In this document: piece after piece, positions 1 through 7,150 of the stretch
Layout: the number at the start of each line of letters is the position of its first letter
Position numbering within the stretch: the first letter of the stretch is position 1
NCBI GenBank assembly: GCA_002414705.1
Contig: DIAL01000067.1
Location: forward strand, 48,084 to 56,002
Origin: Flavobacteriaceae bacterium UBA5079
GTDB lineage: Bacteria; Bacteroidota; Bacteroidia; Flavobacteriales; Flavobacteriaceae
Reading direction: 5' to 3'
DNA: 7,919 nt
Notes under the pieces: generated by a model
What the model was told of the DNA's origin: nothing
Databases searched by the model: none
Seen by the model: the letters and a program-made list of their open reading frames with translations, nothing else
Position numbers and translations under genes: made by a program

Positions 1-1598
1 TGCCATGCATTGGCTTCGGTGTAGTTAAAATTTACTTCATACGGATCAAAAGGCGCGAACCAGGTATTGCGAAATCTTCCACGCATAAATTGTGATTCTG
101 GATCCAATACATTTTTATAATATTGAGCACGTTCGGTATAGATTTTGTAATCATCCGTTTTTCCTAAAGACTTTGCCATTTGTGCAATGGTCCAATCGTC
201 ATAAGCATATTCCAGAGTTTTAGAAACCGATTCGCTTTCTTCTTCAACTGGAATAAATCCGAATTTTTTATAGCTTTTTAAGCCTAATTTATCACGAGTC
301 GCGGAATGTTTCATAGCCGTAAAAGCCTTTTCAATATCATAATTTTTAATGCCTTTTAAATAGGCGTCGGCAATTACAGGAACGGCATGATAACCAATCA
401 TACAACCTGTGTAATTTCCGCTTAAATCCCAAATAGGCATAATACCACCTTCATCATATTTGGCAAGAAATGTATTGATAAAATCGTTGGTTCTGTCCTG
501 CTCAATAATCGTGTAAAGCGGATGTGCAGCACGATAGGTATCCCAAAGTGAAAAAACGGTGTAGTAATCAAAATCAGTTGTTTGGTGAATTTCCAAATCC
601 ATACCACGATAACGACCATCTACATCCTGATACAAGTTTGGAGCAATCATGGTGTGATACATGGATGTGTAAAAATTGGTTTTATAATCTGCATTATCAC
701 TTTCAATAACAATTTTATTCAGCTGTGCTTCCCAAATTTTTTGAGCTTCGGTTTTTACCTGATCAAAGGTTTTTTCGCCAATTTCCTTTTGTAAATTTTG
801 TTTAGCTCCAGCTTCATCAACTGCTGAAATTCCAATTTTTATCTCAAGAGATTGACTTTCTGCTGCATCAAATTCAAAAGCTACTTTTACCTGTTTCCCT
901 TCTCCTGTATCATTTAAAAACGTCATATTTTTAAATGGTCTAGAAAATTGAATGTTGTAAAATAACATCTGATTAGTTGCCCAAGCTTTGGAATGTCTGA
1001 AACCACCAATTTCGGTATTGGAATACACAGTTGCTTTTGAGTTTAAAACCTCATCACGATGCTCTAAATCTAAAATAACAATCTGTTTATCATTTTCAGG
1101 AAACGTGTATTTATGAATACCACTTCGTTTGGAAACGGTTAATTCCACATCAATATTGGTGGAATCTAAATGAACTTTATAAAAACCAGGTTCGGCTGTT
1201 TCGTTGTTATGTGAAAAATGTGCGCGATACCCTTTTTTACCATCAGAACCGTTATTAAAAACAACTTCGTTAGTTGGCATGAGTAAAATATCGCCATAAT
1301 CCGAAACACCTGTTCCACTTAAATGTGTGTGCGAAAATCCATATATGTATTCATCCGAATAATGATATCCTGAACAGCCGTCCCAACCATCTAATCTGGT
1401 ATCTGGTGAGAGTTGCATCATGCCAAACGGCATGGTAGCTCCAGGATAGGTATGGCCATGACCACCTGTTCCAATAAATGGGTTAACGTAGGTGGTTAGA
1501 TTTTTGTCTTTTTTAGCTGGAATGATTGTGTTAGTAGCTTTTTTGCAGCTACTAAAAAATAGAAATAAAATAAAAACAATGGAAAGATTCTGTTTCAT
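1..1598 (-). CDS. GH92 alpha-mannosidase lipoprotein, 3' end missing (partial)
   Basis: Exo-acting, calcium-dependent inverting alpha-mannosidase of family GH92, which typically trims alpha-1,2/1,3/1,6-linked mannose from N-glycans. The reading frame is open from the ATG at 1596-1598 (minus strand) to the left edge: 532 codons plus two bases. Family members are usually about 740-760 residues, so roughly the last 30% lies outside the window, including the part expected to carry the catalytic base aspartates. A lipoprotein signal occupies residues 1-18 (hydrophobic core, then FFSSC with Cys18). The GH92 N-terminal signature spans residues 36-66 (YVNPFIGTGG, then YPGATMPFG and QLSPD), followed by GFSHTHLSGTG at 88-97. 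WDTYRA begins at Trp352 in the catalytic domain. The window ends inside TEANAWQ, whose Glu528 matches by motif and position the catalytic acid described for GH92 (Glu533 in BT3990). The gene is divergent from the GH20 operon. Linkage specificity cannot be read from the sequence. Confidence 0.95.
   Translation of the reverse strand, partial: MKQNLSIVFILFLFFSSCKKATNTIIPAKKDKNLTTYVNPFIGTGGHGHTYPGATMPFGMMQLSPDTRLDGWDGCSGYHYSDEYIYGFSHTHLSGTGVSDYGDILLMPTNEVVFNNGSDGKKGYRAHFSHNNETAEPGFYKVHLDSTNIDVELTVSKRSGIHKYTFPENDKQIVILDLEHRDEVLNSKATVYSNTEIGGFRHSKAWATNQMLFYNIQFSRPFKNMTFLNDTGEGKQVKVAFEFDAAESQSLEIKIGISAVDEAGAKQNLQKEIGEKTFDQVKTEAQKIWEAQLNKIVIESDNADYKTNFYTSMYHTMIAPNLYQDVDGRYRGMDLEIHQTTDFDYYTVFSLWDTYRAAHPLYTIIEQDRTNDFINTFLAKYDEGGIMPIWDLSGNYTGCMIGYHAVPVIADAYLKGIKNYDIEKAFTAMKHSATRDKLGLKSYKKFGFIPVEEESESVSKTLEYAYDDWTIAQMAKSLGKTDDYKIYTERAQYYKNVLDPESQFMRGRFRNTWFAPFDPYEVNFNYTEANAW
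1531..1555. repeat. Perfect 9-bp inverted repeat inside the GH92 signal-peptide codons
   Basis: TTAGTAGCT at 1531-1539 is the exact reverse complement of AGCTACTAA at 1547-1555, with a 7-nt loop (TTTTTGC on the plus strand). It lies in codons 15-23 of the GH92 gene, around the lipobox cysteine, and ends 83 nt upstream of the GH20 start on the other strand. It could fold in the GH92 mRNA. It could also fold in the GH20 leader, if GH20 transcription begins inside the GH92 gene. No T-run follows it on either strand, so it is not an intrinsic terminator. Function is unknown and chance is possible, because the codons encode a low-complexity Ser/Lys/Ala stretch. Confidence 0.5.
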
Positions 1599-1638
1599 TA
1601 AAAATAGATTGCTAAATTTAAACACCCAATATACTAAA
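1599..1638. promoter_or_regulatory. Divergent intergenic spacer, possible bidirectional -7 element
   Basis: Only 40 bp separate the start codons of GH92 (minus) and GH20 (plus). The palindrome TAAATTTA at 1613-1620 matches seven of eight positions of the Bacteroidota -7 element TAnnTTTG on both strands. It would give very short leaders of roughly 10-15 nt in each direction. No convincing -33 TTG partner was found on either strand. Neither start has a purine-rich Shine-Dalgarno; GH20 is preceded by CTAAA and GH92 by TTTTTA, the A/T-rich context common in flavobacteria. Alternatively, one or both promoters lie within the opposing coding sequence. Confidence 0.3.
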
Positions 1639-3915
1639 ATGCAAATCAATACATCCCTAGTTTTTATAGTTTTTGTGAGCCTGATTTTTGGTTGTTCTAA
1701 AGAGATAAGCCAACCTATAACACCACAAATAATACCTACACCATATAGTCAAACTCTAATAGAAGGCGTTTTTACTATTTCCAATAAAACAGGTTTAACT
1801 TTCGATGAAGAATTTTCTGTTGCCGCACAATTTTTAAAAGAGTATATAGAAACAGGTAGTGCTATTTCATTAAAATCTGGCACTAATATCGTTTTTGAGA
1901 AAGATGAAACGATAGAAGATGTTGAAGGTTATACATTAGACGTTTTCCCAGCTAAAATACGCATCAAAGCTAAAACTGTTCAAGGTGCTTTTTATGCGGT
2001 TCAGAGTTTACGGCAGCTACTACCAATTGGTCTTGAAAATAACTCATTTACTAAAGCTGAAATTGCTGTTACATGCGTGTCTATTCAAGATAAACCGCAA
2101 TTCTCGTATCGTGGTATGCATTTGGATGTGGCGAGACATAAATTTTCAATAGAGTTTATCAAGAAATATATTGATGCATTAGCTATGCTTAAAATGAATA
2201 CCTTTCATTGGCATTTAACAGACGATCAAGGTTGGCGAATAGAAATAAAAAAACATCCAAAACTTCAAGAAATAGCAGCCTTTAGAGATCAAACACTAAT
2301 AGGACATTTTAGTGATAATCCGCAACAATTTGATGGTAAAAAATATGGCGGTTTTTATACCCAAGAACAGATTAAGGATGTAGTAGCGTATGCTAAAAAT
2401 CGTTTTATAAGGGTTATTCCTGAAATTGAAATGCCAGGTCATGCACAAGCAGCCATTGCAGCATATCCTGAATTAGGATGTACAAAAGAACCTATTAAAG
2501 TCGCAGAGTCTTGGGGTGTTTTTGAAGATATTTTCTGTGCTGGTAATGATAGCACGTTTACATTTCTTGAAAATGTATTAGATGAAATTATTCCCTTATT
2601 TCCCGATCAGTATATCCATATTGGAGGTGATGAGGTTCCGAAAGCACATTGGAAAACGTGTGATGCTTGTCAGAAAAGAATTCAAGATGAAAATCTTAAA
2701 GATGAACATGAACTACAGAGCTATTTCATTCAACGGATTGAAAAATATGTAAATTCTAAAGGCAAACAAATTATTGGTTGGGACGAAATACTGGAAGGTG
2801 GTTTAGCACCAAATGCTACCGTTATGTCTTGGCGTGGTATAAAAGGAGCAGTTGAAGCAGCGAAAGCAAAACATGATGTTATTATGACACCAACATCCTA
2901 TAGTTATTTTGATTATTACCAATCTACAAATCCAAACGAACCTGTTGCTATAGGCGGATATTTGCCTTTAGAAAAAGTATATGGTTTTAATCCTATTCCT
3001 ATTGGTTTACCAGAAAAAGAGAAATCGTATGTTATTGGCGCACAAGGAAATTTATGGACGGAATATATTTCAGATTCGGAACATGTTGAATATATGGCTT
3101 TTCCTCGTGTAATTGCCATGAGTGAGGTTGTTTGGTCTACTGAATTGAATAAAAATTACAACCAATTTATTGATAGATTAGAATATTTTAATAAACGTTT
3201 GGACGCCCTCAATATTAACTATGCCAATCATTTGTATGAGGTAAATGGCGAGGTTAAAATGGAATTAGATAAAATCTATACCTTCCATTTAAACACGCTA
3301 ACTAAAGGAAAAACTATTAGGTACACAGTAAATGGGTTAGAACCAGATAGTACATCTTTAGAGTACAAATTGCCTCTGGTAATTTCTAATAGCGTTACGG
3401 TAAAAGCAGCTGTGTTTAATAATAATAAACGTCTAGGAGCTGTGTTTTCTGAATCGCTAAATTACCATAAAGCTGTAGGCGCTAAAATTTCGTTAAATGT
3501 GCAACCACATCACGCTTATCCAGGAAGTGGCGCTTATGGACTGATTAACGGAATTTCTGGAAGTAATTCACGTTATGGCGATAAAGAGTGGTTAGGGTTT
3601 TGGGGTGAAGCAGTCGAAATAATTATCGATTTAGGAACAGAAACTGAAATTAGTTCCATGTCAACACGATTCCATAATGGAAACGGTCAGTGGATTTATG
3701 CTCCAGAACAGATTGAGCTTATTTTTGATGATGGTGCGGTTTCAAAAATTGAAATTCCAATTTCTGAAGAATTATTAGTTGATGTGTTAGTTGAAAAGAT
3801 TATCAAAACACGTTATATAACACTTCGTATTCCAAATTATGGCATAATTCCAGATAGGAAACAAGGTTCTGGAAATCCGGCTTGGACATTTGTTGATGAA
3901 ATTAAAGTAAATTAA
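1639..3915 (+). CDS. GH20 beta-N-acetylhexosaminidase lipoprotein with C-terminal carbohydrate-binding domain
   Basis: Exo-beta-N-acetylhexosaminidase that removes terminal beta-GlcNAc/GalNAc by the substrate-assisted retaining mechanism of GH20. The protein has 758 residues. The frame is open from further upstream (ATGs at 1492 and 1579), but those overlap the GH92 gene, whereas the start at 1639 gives a clean lipoprotein signal (LIFGC, Cys19). Domains in order: GH20b-type N-terminal domain, about 30-150; GH20 TIM barrel, about 153-530; a chitobiase/hexosaminidase C-terminal-like beta domain, about 546-600; and an F5/8-type C (CBM32-like) discoidin domain, about 615-758. The barrel opens with FSYRGMHLDVARH and carries HWHLTDDQGW from His190. 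The catalytic pair Asp331-Glu332 lies in HIGGDEVPK. Key active-site motifs are intact. It is the first gene of an operon with cutC (1-bp gap) and the GH2 beta-mannosidase. Together with GH92 this points to N-glycan core GlcNAc as a likely substrate; chitooligosaccharides remain possible. Confidence 0.96.
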   Translation: MQINTSLVFIVFVSLIFGCSKEISQPITPQIIPTPYSQTLIEGVFTISNKTGLTFDEEFSVAAQFLKEYIETGSAISLKSGTNIVFEKDETIEDVEGYTLDVFPAKIRIKAKTVQGAFYAVQSLRQLLPIGLENNSFTKAEIAVTCVSIQDKPQFSYRGMHLDVARHKFSIEFIKKYIDALAMLKMNTFHWHLTDDQGWRIEIKKHPKLQEIAAFRDQTLIGHFSDNPQQFDGKKYGGFYTQEQIKDVVAYAKNRFIRVIPEIEMPGHAQAAIAAYPELGCTKEPIKVAESWGVFEDIFCAGNDSTFTFLENVLDEIIPLFPDQYIHIGGDEVPKAHWKTCDACQKRIQDENLKDEHELQSYFIQRIEKYVNSKGKQIIGWDEILEGGLAPNATVMSWRGIKGAVEAAKAKHDVIMTPTSYSYFDYYQSTNPNEPVAIGGYLPLEKVYGFNPIPIGLPEKEKSYVIGAQGNLWTEYISDSEHVEYMAFPRVIAMSEVVWSTELNKNYNQFIDRLEYFNKRLDALNINYANHLYEVNGEVKMELDKIYTFHLNTLTKGKTIRYTVNGLEPDSTSLEYKLPLVISNSVTVKAAVFNNNKRLGAVFSESLNYHKAVGAKISLNVQPHHAYPGSGAYGLINGISGSNSRYGDKEWLGFWGEAVEIIIDLGTETEISSMSTRFHNGNGQWIYAPEQIELIFDDGAVSKIEIPISEELLVDVLVEKIIKTRYITLRIPNYGIIPDRKQGSGNPAWTFVDEIKVN

Positions 3916-3916
3916 T

Positions 3917-4627
3917 ATGCAACTAGAAATTTGTGCCAATTCTTTTCAATCTGCTCTACATGCTGAAAATGCAGGAGCACAGCGTATTGAGCTTTGTAGC
4001 GAATTGGCCGTTGGAGGCATTACACCAAGCTATGGACTCATTAAACAGGTGATAGAAGCACTTAAAATCCCTATTTTTGTGTTAATCCGTCCACGATCTG
4101 GAAATTTTACCTATTCGGATGCGGAGTTCCACATTATGAAACAGGATATAGAAATCTGTAAATTATTAGGTGTACAAGGAATTGTTTCGGGTGTTTTACT
4201 TCCTGATAATACCATAGATTTACAAAGAACCCAAGAATTAATTGAATTGTCAAAACCGCTTTCATTCACCTTTCATCGGGCTTTTGATTGTGTACCAAAC
4301 CCATTTGAATCTTTAGAGGAATTAATACATTTGGGTGTTCAACGAATTTTGACATCTGGATTGCAACCTACCGCAGAAAAAGGACTTGATATGTTAAAGA
4401 CCTTACACGAAAAAGCCACTGATAGATTAACCATTTTAGCAGGATCTGGTATTCATCCAGAAAATGCATCCAAATTTAAATCGGCAGGATTCCAAGAAAT
4501 TCATGCGTCGGCTTCCAAAGTTGTTTCAACCGAAAACAAACATGATTATTTCGGGAATACCCAACAAACGGTTTCTTGTGAAGAGACGATTAAATCGATA
4601 TTAAAAGCCATTCAAGATGAAGTATAG
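3917..4627 (+). CDS. cutC: CutC-family TIM-barrel protein (PF03932), cytoplasmic
   Basis: Member of the CutC family, annotated as 'copper homeostasis protein' although its biochemical activity is not firmly established. At 236 residues it is full length for the family. It has no signal peptide or membrane segment, so it should be cytoplasmic, unlike its neighbours. Family hallmarks are visible in order: RIELCSELAVGGITPS (residues 23-38, with Cys27), VLIRPRSGNFTYSD (55-68), TFHRAFD (118-124), RILTSG (143-148), ILAGSGI (173-179) and EIHASA (194-199). These sit at the ends of successive barrel strands and are well conserved. The start lies one base after the GH20 stop, and its last 11 bases overlap the start of the GH2 gene, so translation is probably coupled. 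The family call is secure; a role in copper handling is doubtful here, and the context suggests a link to glycan use. No metal-binding Cys/His cluster typical of a copper chaperone (such as CxxC) is present. Confidence 0.94.
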   Translation: MQLEICANSFQSALHAENAGAQRIELCSELAVGGITPSYGLIKQVIEALKIPIFVLIRPRSGNFTYSDAEFHIMKQDIEICKLLGVQGIVSGVLLPDNTIDLQRTQELIELSKPLSFTFHRAFDCVPNPFESLEELIHLGVQRILTSGLQPTAEKGLDMLKTLHEKATDRLTILAGSGIHPENASKFKSAGFQEIHASASKVVSTENKHDYFGNTQQTVSCEETIKSILKAIQDEV

Positions 4628-7079
4628 TCTGCTATTTGTTTTGGTAGTGTGTTTTAGTTGTCAACCCAAACAGGACGTACCCGAAACGCTTTTGCTTCAT
4701 GATCATTGGGAGTTCAAGGCTACCGATTCATCAATTTGGCTACCAGCTCAAATTCCTGGTGATGTGTATTCAGATTTATTAGAAAATGCTCAAATTCCCA
4801 ATCCTTTTATTGGAAATAATGAGCAAGATGTGGAATGGGTCTCTAAAACCGATTGGGAATATCAAACCACGTTTCATGTTTCAGAAAAAACGCTTCAAAA
4901 AAATAATATAGAACTTAATTTTGAAGGTTTGGATACCTACGCAACCGTTTATTTAAATGATTCGTTGATTTTAAAAACGACTAATGCATTTCGTGAATTT
5001 TCAGTTGATGTGAAACCATTTTTAAAAAAAGAAAATACGTTAAGAGTCCTGCTAGAAAACACCACAAAATTTGAAGAAGAAAACAAGCGAAAATTAAACT
5101 ATTTACTTCCAGAAGGGAATCGTGTTTTTACCAGAAAATCCCAATTTCAATACGGATGGGATTGGGGACCAAAACTAAATACATCTGGAATTTGGCGACC
5201 TGTGAAATTGGTTGCTTGGAATACCTTGAAAATTCACGATATTTATATTAAACAGGAGTTCTTAAATGATTCGCTAGCAAAACTTAATGCCAGTTTTAAT
5301 TTACAAACGGCTATTGCAAATTTAGACTATGATCTCTATGTGAATGATTCATTAGTCCAATCCGGTTATATGTCAGACAAAGATAAAACCCAATTTAACT
5401 TTACGATTAAAAACCCCAAGCGTTGGTGGCCACATAATTTGGGTGAACCATATTTATACGATATTAAAGTAGTTATTCTGAAGGACGAATCGGTTTTAGA
5501 TTCTATTTCTATAAAAAAAGGGTTACGAACCATAGATTTAATTACTGAAAAAGATAGCCTGGGCGAATCCTTTTATTTTGAAGTCAATGGCAAACCAGTT
5601 TATGCTAAAGGCGCTAATTATATTCCACAAAATAGTTTACAAAACCAAGTAACTGATGCACATTACAACAAATTATTAGATGATGTGGTTGCTGCCAATA
5701 TGAACATGTTGCGCGTTTGGGGAGGCGGTATTTATGAAAACGATATTTTTTACGAGTTATGCAATGAAAAAGGCATCCTTATTTGGCAAGATTTTATGTT
5801 TGCTTGTGCTATGTATCCTGGCGATTTGGAATTTCTAGAAAACATCCAACTGGAAGCGGTTGATAATGTTAAGCGCTTACGAAATCATGCGTCCATAGCC
5901 TTGTGGTGTGGCAATAACGAAAATTCCGAAGGTTGGCATCGTTGGGGTTGGCAGGATGGCAGATCTGAAACTGAAAAAACAGAGATTTGGGATAATTATT
6001 TAAAGGTTTTCGACTCTATATTACCAAAAACAGTAGCGACATTAACTGATACAGATTATTGGGAAACATCGCCGAAATTTGGTCGTGGAAACCCACAATT
6101 TGAGTTTCAAGGTGATGCACACGATTGGTGGGTTTGGCATGACGGTTATCCATTTGAACATTTTGAAGAACACGTACCACGTTTTATGAGTGAATTTGGA
6201 TTTCAGTCGTTTCCAAGTTACGAGGTAGTCAATTTTATAAATCAAAATGATACAGATTCGTTGGATATTACTTCTGAAGGCTTTAAAAATCAACAAAAGC
6301 ATGCTAGAGGCTTTGAATTGATAGATACGTATATGGCTCGGGATTTTCCAGTGCCGAACAATCCTAAAGATTATGTATATATGAGTCAGTTGCTCCAAGC
6401 CTATGGTTTAACTAAAGGCATTGAAGCACAACGCAGAGCTAAACCGTTTAATATGGGAACTTTATTTTGGCAATTAAACGATTGTTGGCCAGCAATTTCT
6501 TGGTCGAGTATTGATTTTTTTGGTCATTGGAAAGCTTTGCATTTTAAGGCGAAACGCAGTTTTGAAAACATCCTGATTTCCTCGGAAGTTGAAAAGGATT
6601 TACTAAACATATTTCTGATTAATGACGGATTCGAATACATGTCTGGAGCAATTTCAACTCAAGTAATGGATTTTTCTGGTGATATTATTTGGGAAGATTC
6701 ACAAGAAATTGAAGTTAAACCTAATTCAAGCGCAATAAAACAAACGATAGATTTATCTGAATTCTCATTCAATAAAAATAAGGCAGTTATTGTTTCTGAA
6801 TTTCAAGAATCCAGATCACTTTTCTATTTGGTAAAGCCGAAGGATTTAGATTTACCACCAAAAGCTATTCAGAAGACTATTACAAAAACTGAAGGAGGTT
6901 TTACCATTTCATTATCATCAAAAACGCTTCAAAAAGATGTGTTTTTGTTTTGTAAGGAGACTGGACGTTTTTCCGACAATTACTTCGATTTGTTACCCAA
7001 TAAAACCAAATTCATAGTTTTTAAAACAGAAGCTAAACATTTAAAGGATGTAGAAATAATGAGTTTAAATGGTTTTTAA
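4617..7079 (+). CDS. GH2 beta-mannosidase lipoprotein
   Basis: Retaining exo-beta-mannosidase of family GH2 that hydrolyses terminal beta-mannose, such as Man-beta-1,4-GlcNAc of the N-glycan core or mannan fragments. The protein has 820 residues, close to the usual length (~820-870). A short lipoprotein signal ends at Cys15 (VCFSC). Domains: sugar-binding jelly roll, about 25-200, containing QYGWDWGPK (Trp181-Trp183), a hallmark of the mannosidase branch of GH2; an Ig-like domain, about 205-315; the TIM barrel from about 321 (NGKPVYAKGANYIP), with RVWGGGIYE; and C-terminal beta domains from about 690. The acid/base is Glu435 in WCGNNE. The nucleophile is Glu526 in FMSEFGFQS, 91 residues later, close to the spacing in BtMan2A (462/555). 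The start codon lies inside the end of cutC (11-bp overlap) and gives the signal peptide directly. It is the last gene of the operon. A beta-mannosidase is far more likely than a galactosidase or glucuronidase given these motifs. Confidence 0.96.
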   Translation: MKYSLLFVLVVCFSCQPKQDVPETLLLHDHWEFKATDSSIWLPAQIPGDVYSDLLENAQIPNPFIGNNEQDVEWVSKTDWEYQTTFHVSEKTLQKNNIELNFEGLDTYATVYLNDSLILKTTNAFREFSVDVKPFLKKENTLRVLLENTTKFEEENKRKLNYLLPEGNRVFTRKSQFQYGWDWGPKLNTSGIWRPVKLVAWNTLKIHDIYIKQEFLNDSLAKLNASFNLQTAIANLDYDLYVNDSLVQSGYMSDKDKTQFNFTIKNPKRWWPHNLGEPYLYDIKVVILKDESVLDSISIKKGLRTIDLITEKDSLGESFYFEVNGKPVYAKGANYIPQNSLQNQVTDAHYNKLLDDVVAANMNMLRVWGGGIYENDIFYELCNEKGILIWQDFMFACAMYPGDLEFLENIQLEAVDNVKRLRNHASIALWCGNNENSEGWHRWGWQDGRSETEKTEIWDNYLKVFDSILPKTVATLTDTDYWETSPKFGRGNPQFEFQGDAHDWWVWHDGYPFEHFEEHVPRFMSEFGFQSFPSYEVVNFINQNDTDSLDITSEGFKNQQKHARGFELIDTYMARDFPVPNNPKDYVYMSQLLQAYGLTKGIEAQRRAKPFNMGTLFWQLNDCWPAISWSSIDFFGHWKALHFKAKRSFENILISSEVEKDLLNIFLINDGFEYMSGAISTQVMDFSGDIIWEDSQEIEVKPNSSAIKQTIDLSEFSFNKNKAVIVSEFQESRSLFYLVKPKDLDLPPKAIQKTITKTEGGFTISLSSKTLQKDVFLFCKETGRFSDNYFDLLPNKTKFIVFKTEAKHLKDVEIMSLNGF

Positions 7080-7119
7080 TTTTAACATCACCTTAAAATC
7101 TGCTTGGGTATTTTAGCAG

Positions 7120-7127
7120 TATCTTTG
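7120..7127 (+). promoter_or_regulatory. Candidate -7 promoter element (TATCTTTG) for the metallophosphoesterase gene
   Basis: TATCTTTG is an exact match to the Bacteroidota/Flavobacterium -7 consensus TAnnTTTG. It lies 23 nt upstream of the ATG at 7151, in the 71-bp gap after the GH2 stop. A TTG at 7104-7106 is only 13 nt upstream, shorter than the usual ~17-23 nt to a -33 element, so the upstream half is unconvincing. The site implies that the metallophosphoesterase is transcribed separately from the glycosidase operon, with a leader of roughly 15-20 nt. There is no clear terminator for the upstream operon in the same gap, so read-through is possible. Confidence 0.55.
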
Positions 7128-7150
7128 CAAACGCTTGAAATAGAAATGTT

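Noticed and set aside
422..794. Short open frames on both strands between 422 and 794
   Set aside because: They lie inside the GH92 coding sequence, which shows family motifs throughout on the minus strand; the short frames show no recognisable domain.
1492..1638. N-terminal extension of the GH20 reading frame by 49 residues
   Set aside because: It overlaps the well-supported antisense GH92 start and would bury the lipoprotein signal; the ATG at 1639 gives a normal signal peptide.
2916..3119. 67-residue minus-strand open frame inside the GH20 gene
   Set aside because: Shadow of the GH20 catalytic domain with no independent support.
6042..6398. 118-residue minus-strand open frame inside the GH2 gene
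   Set aside because: It is antisense to the conserved region holding the catalytic nucleophile; its composition is that expected of a reverse-strand shadow, with no family resemblance.
7094..7119. Possible terminator hairpin after the GH2 gene (TAAAAT at 7094-7099 with ATTTTA at 7110-7115, or CTGC with GCAG)
   Set aside because: The stems are short, AT-only or four base pairs, mutually exclusive, and not followed by a T-run, so a terminator cannot be claimed.
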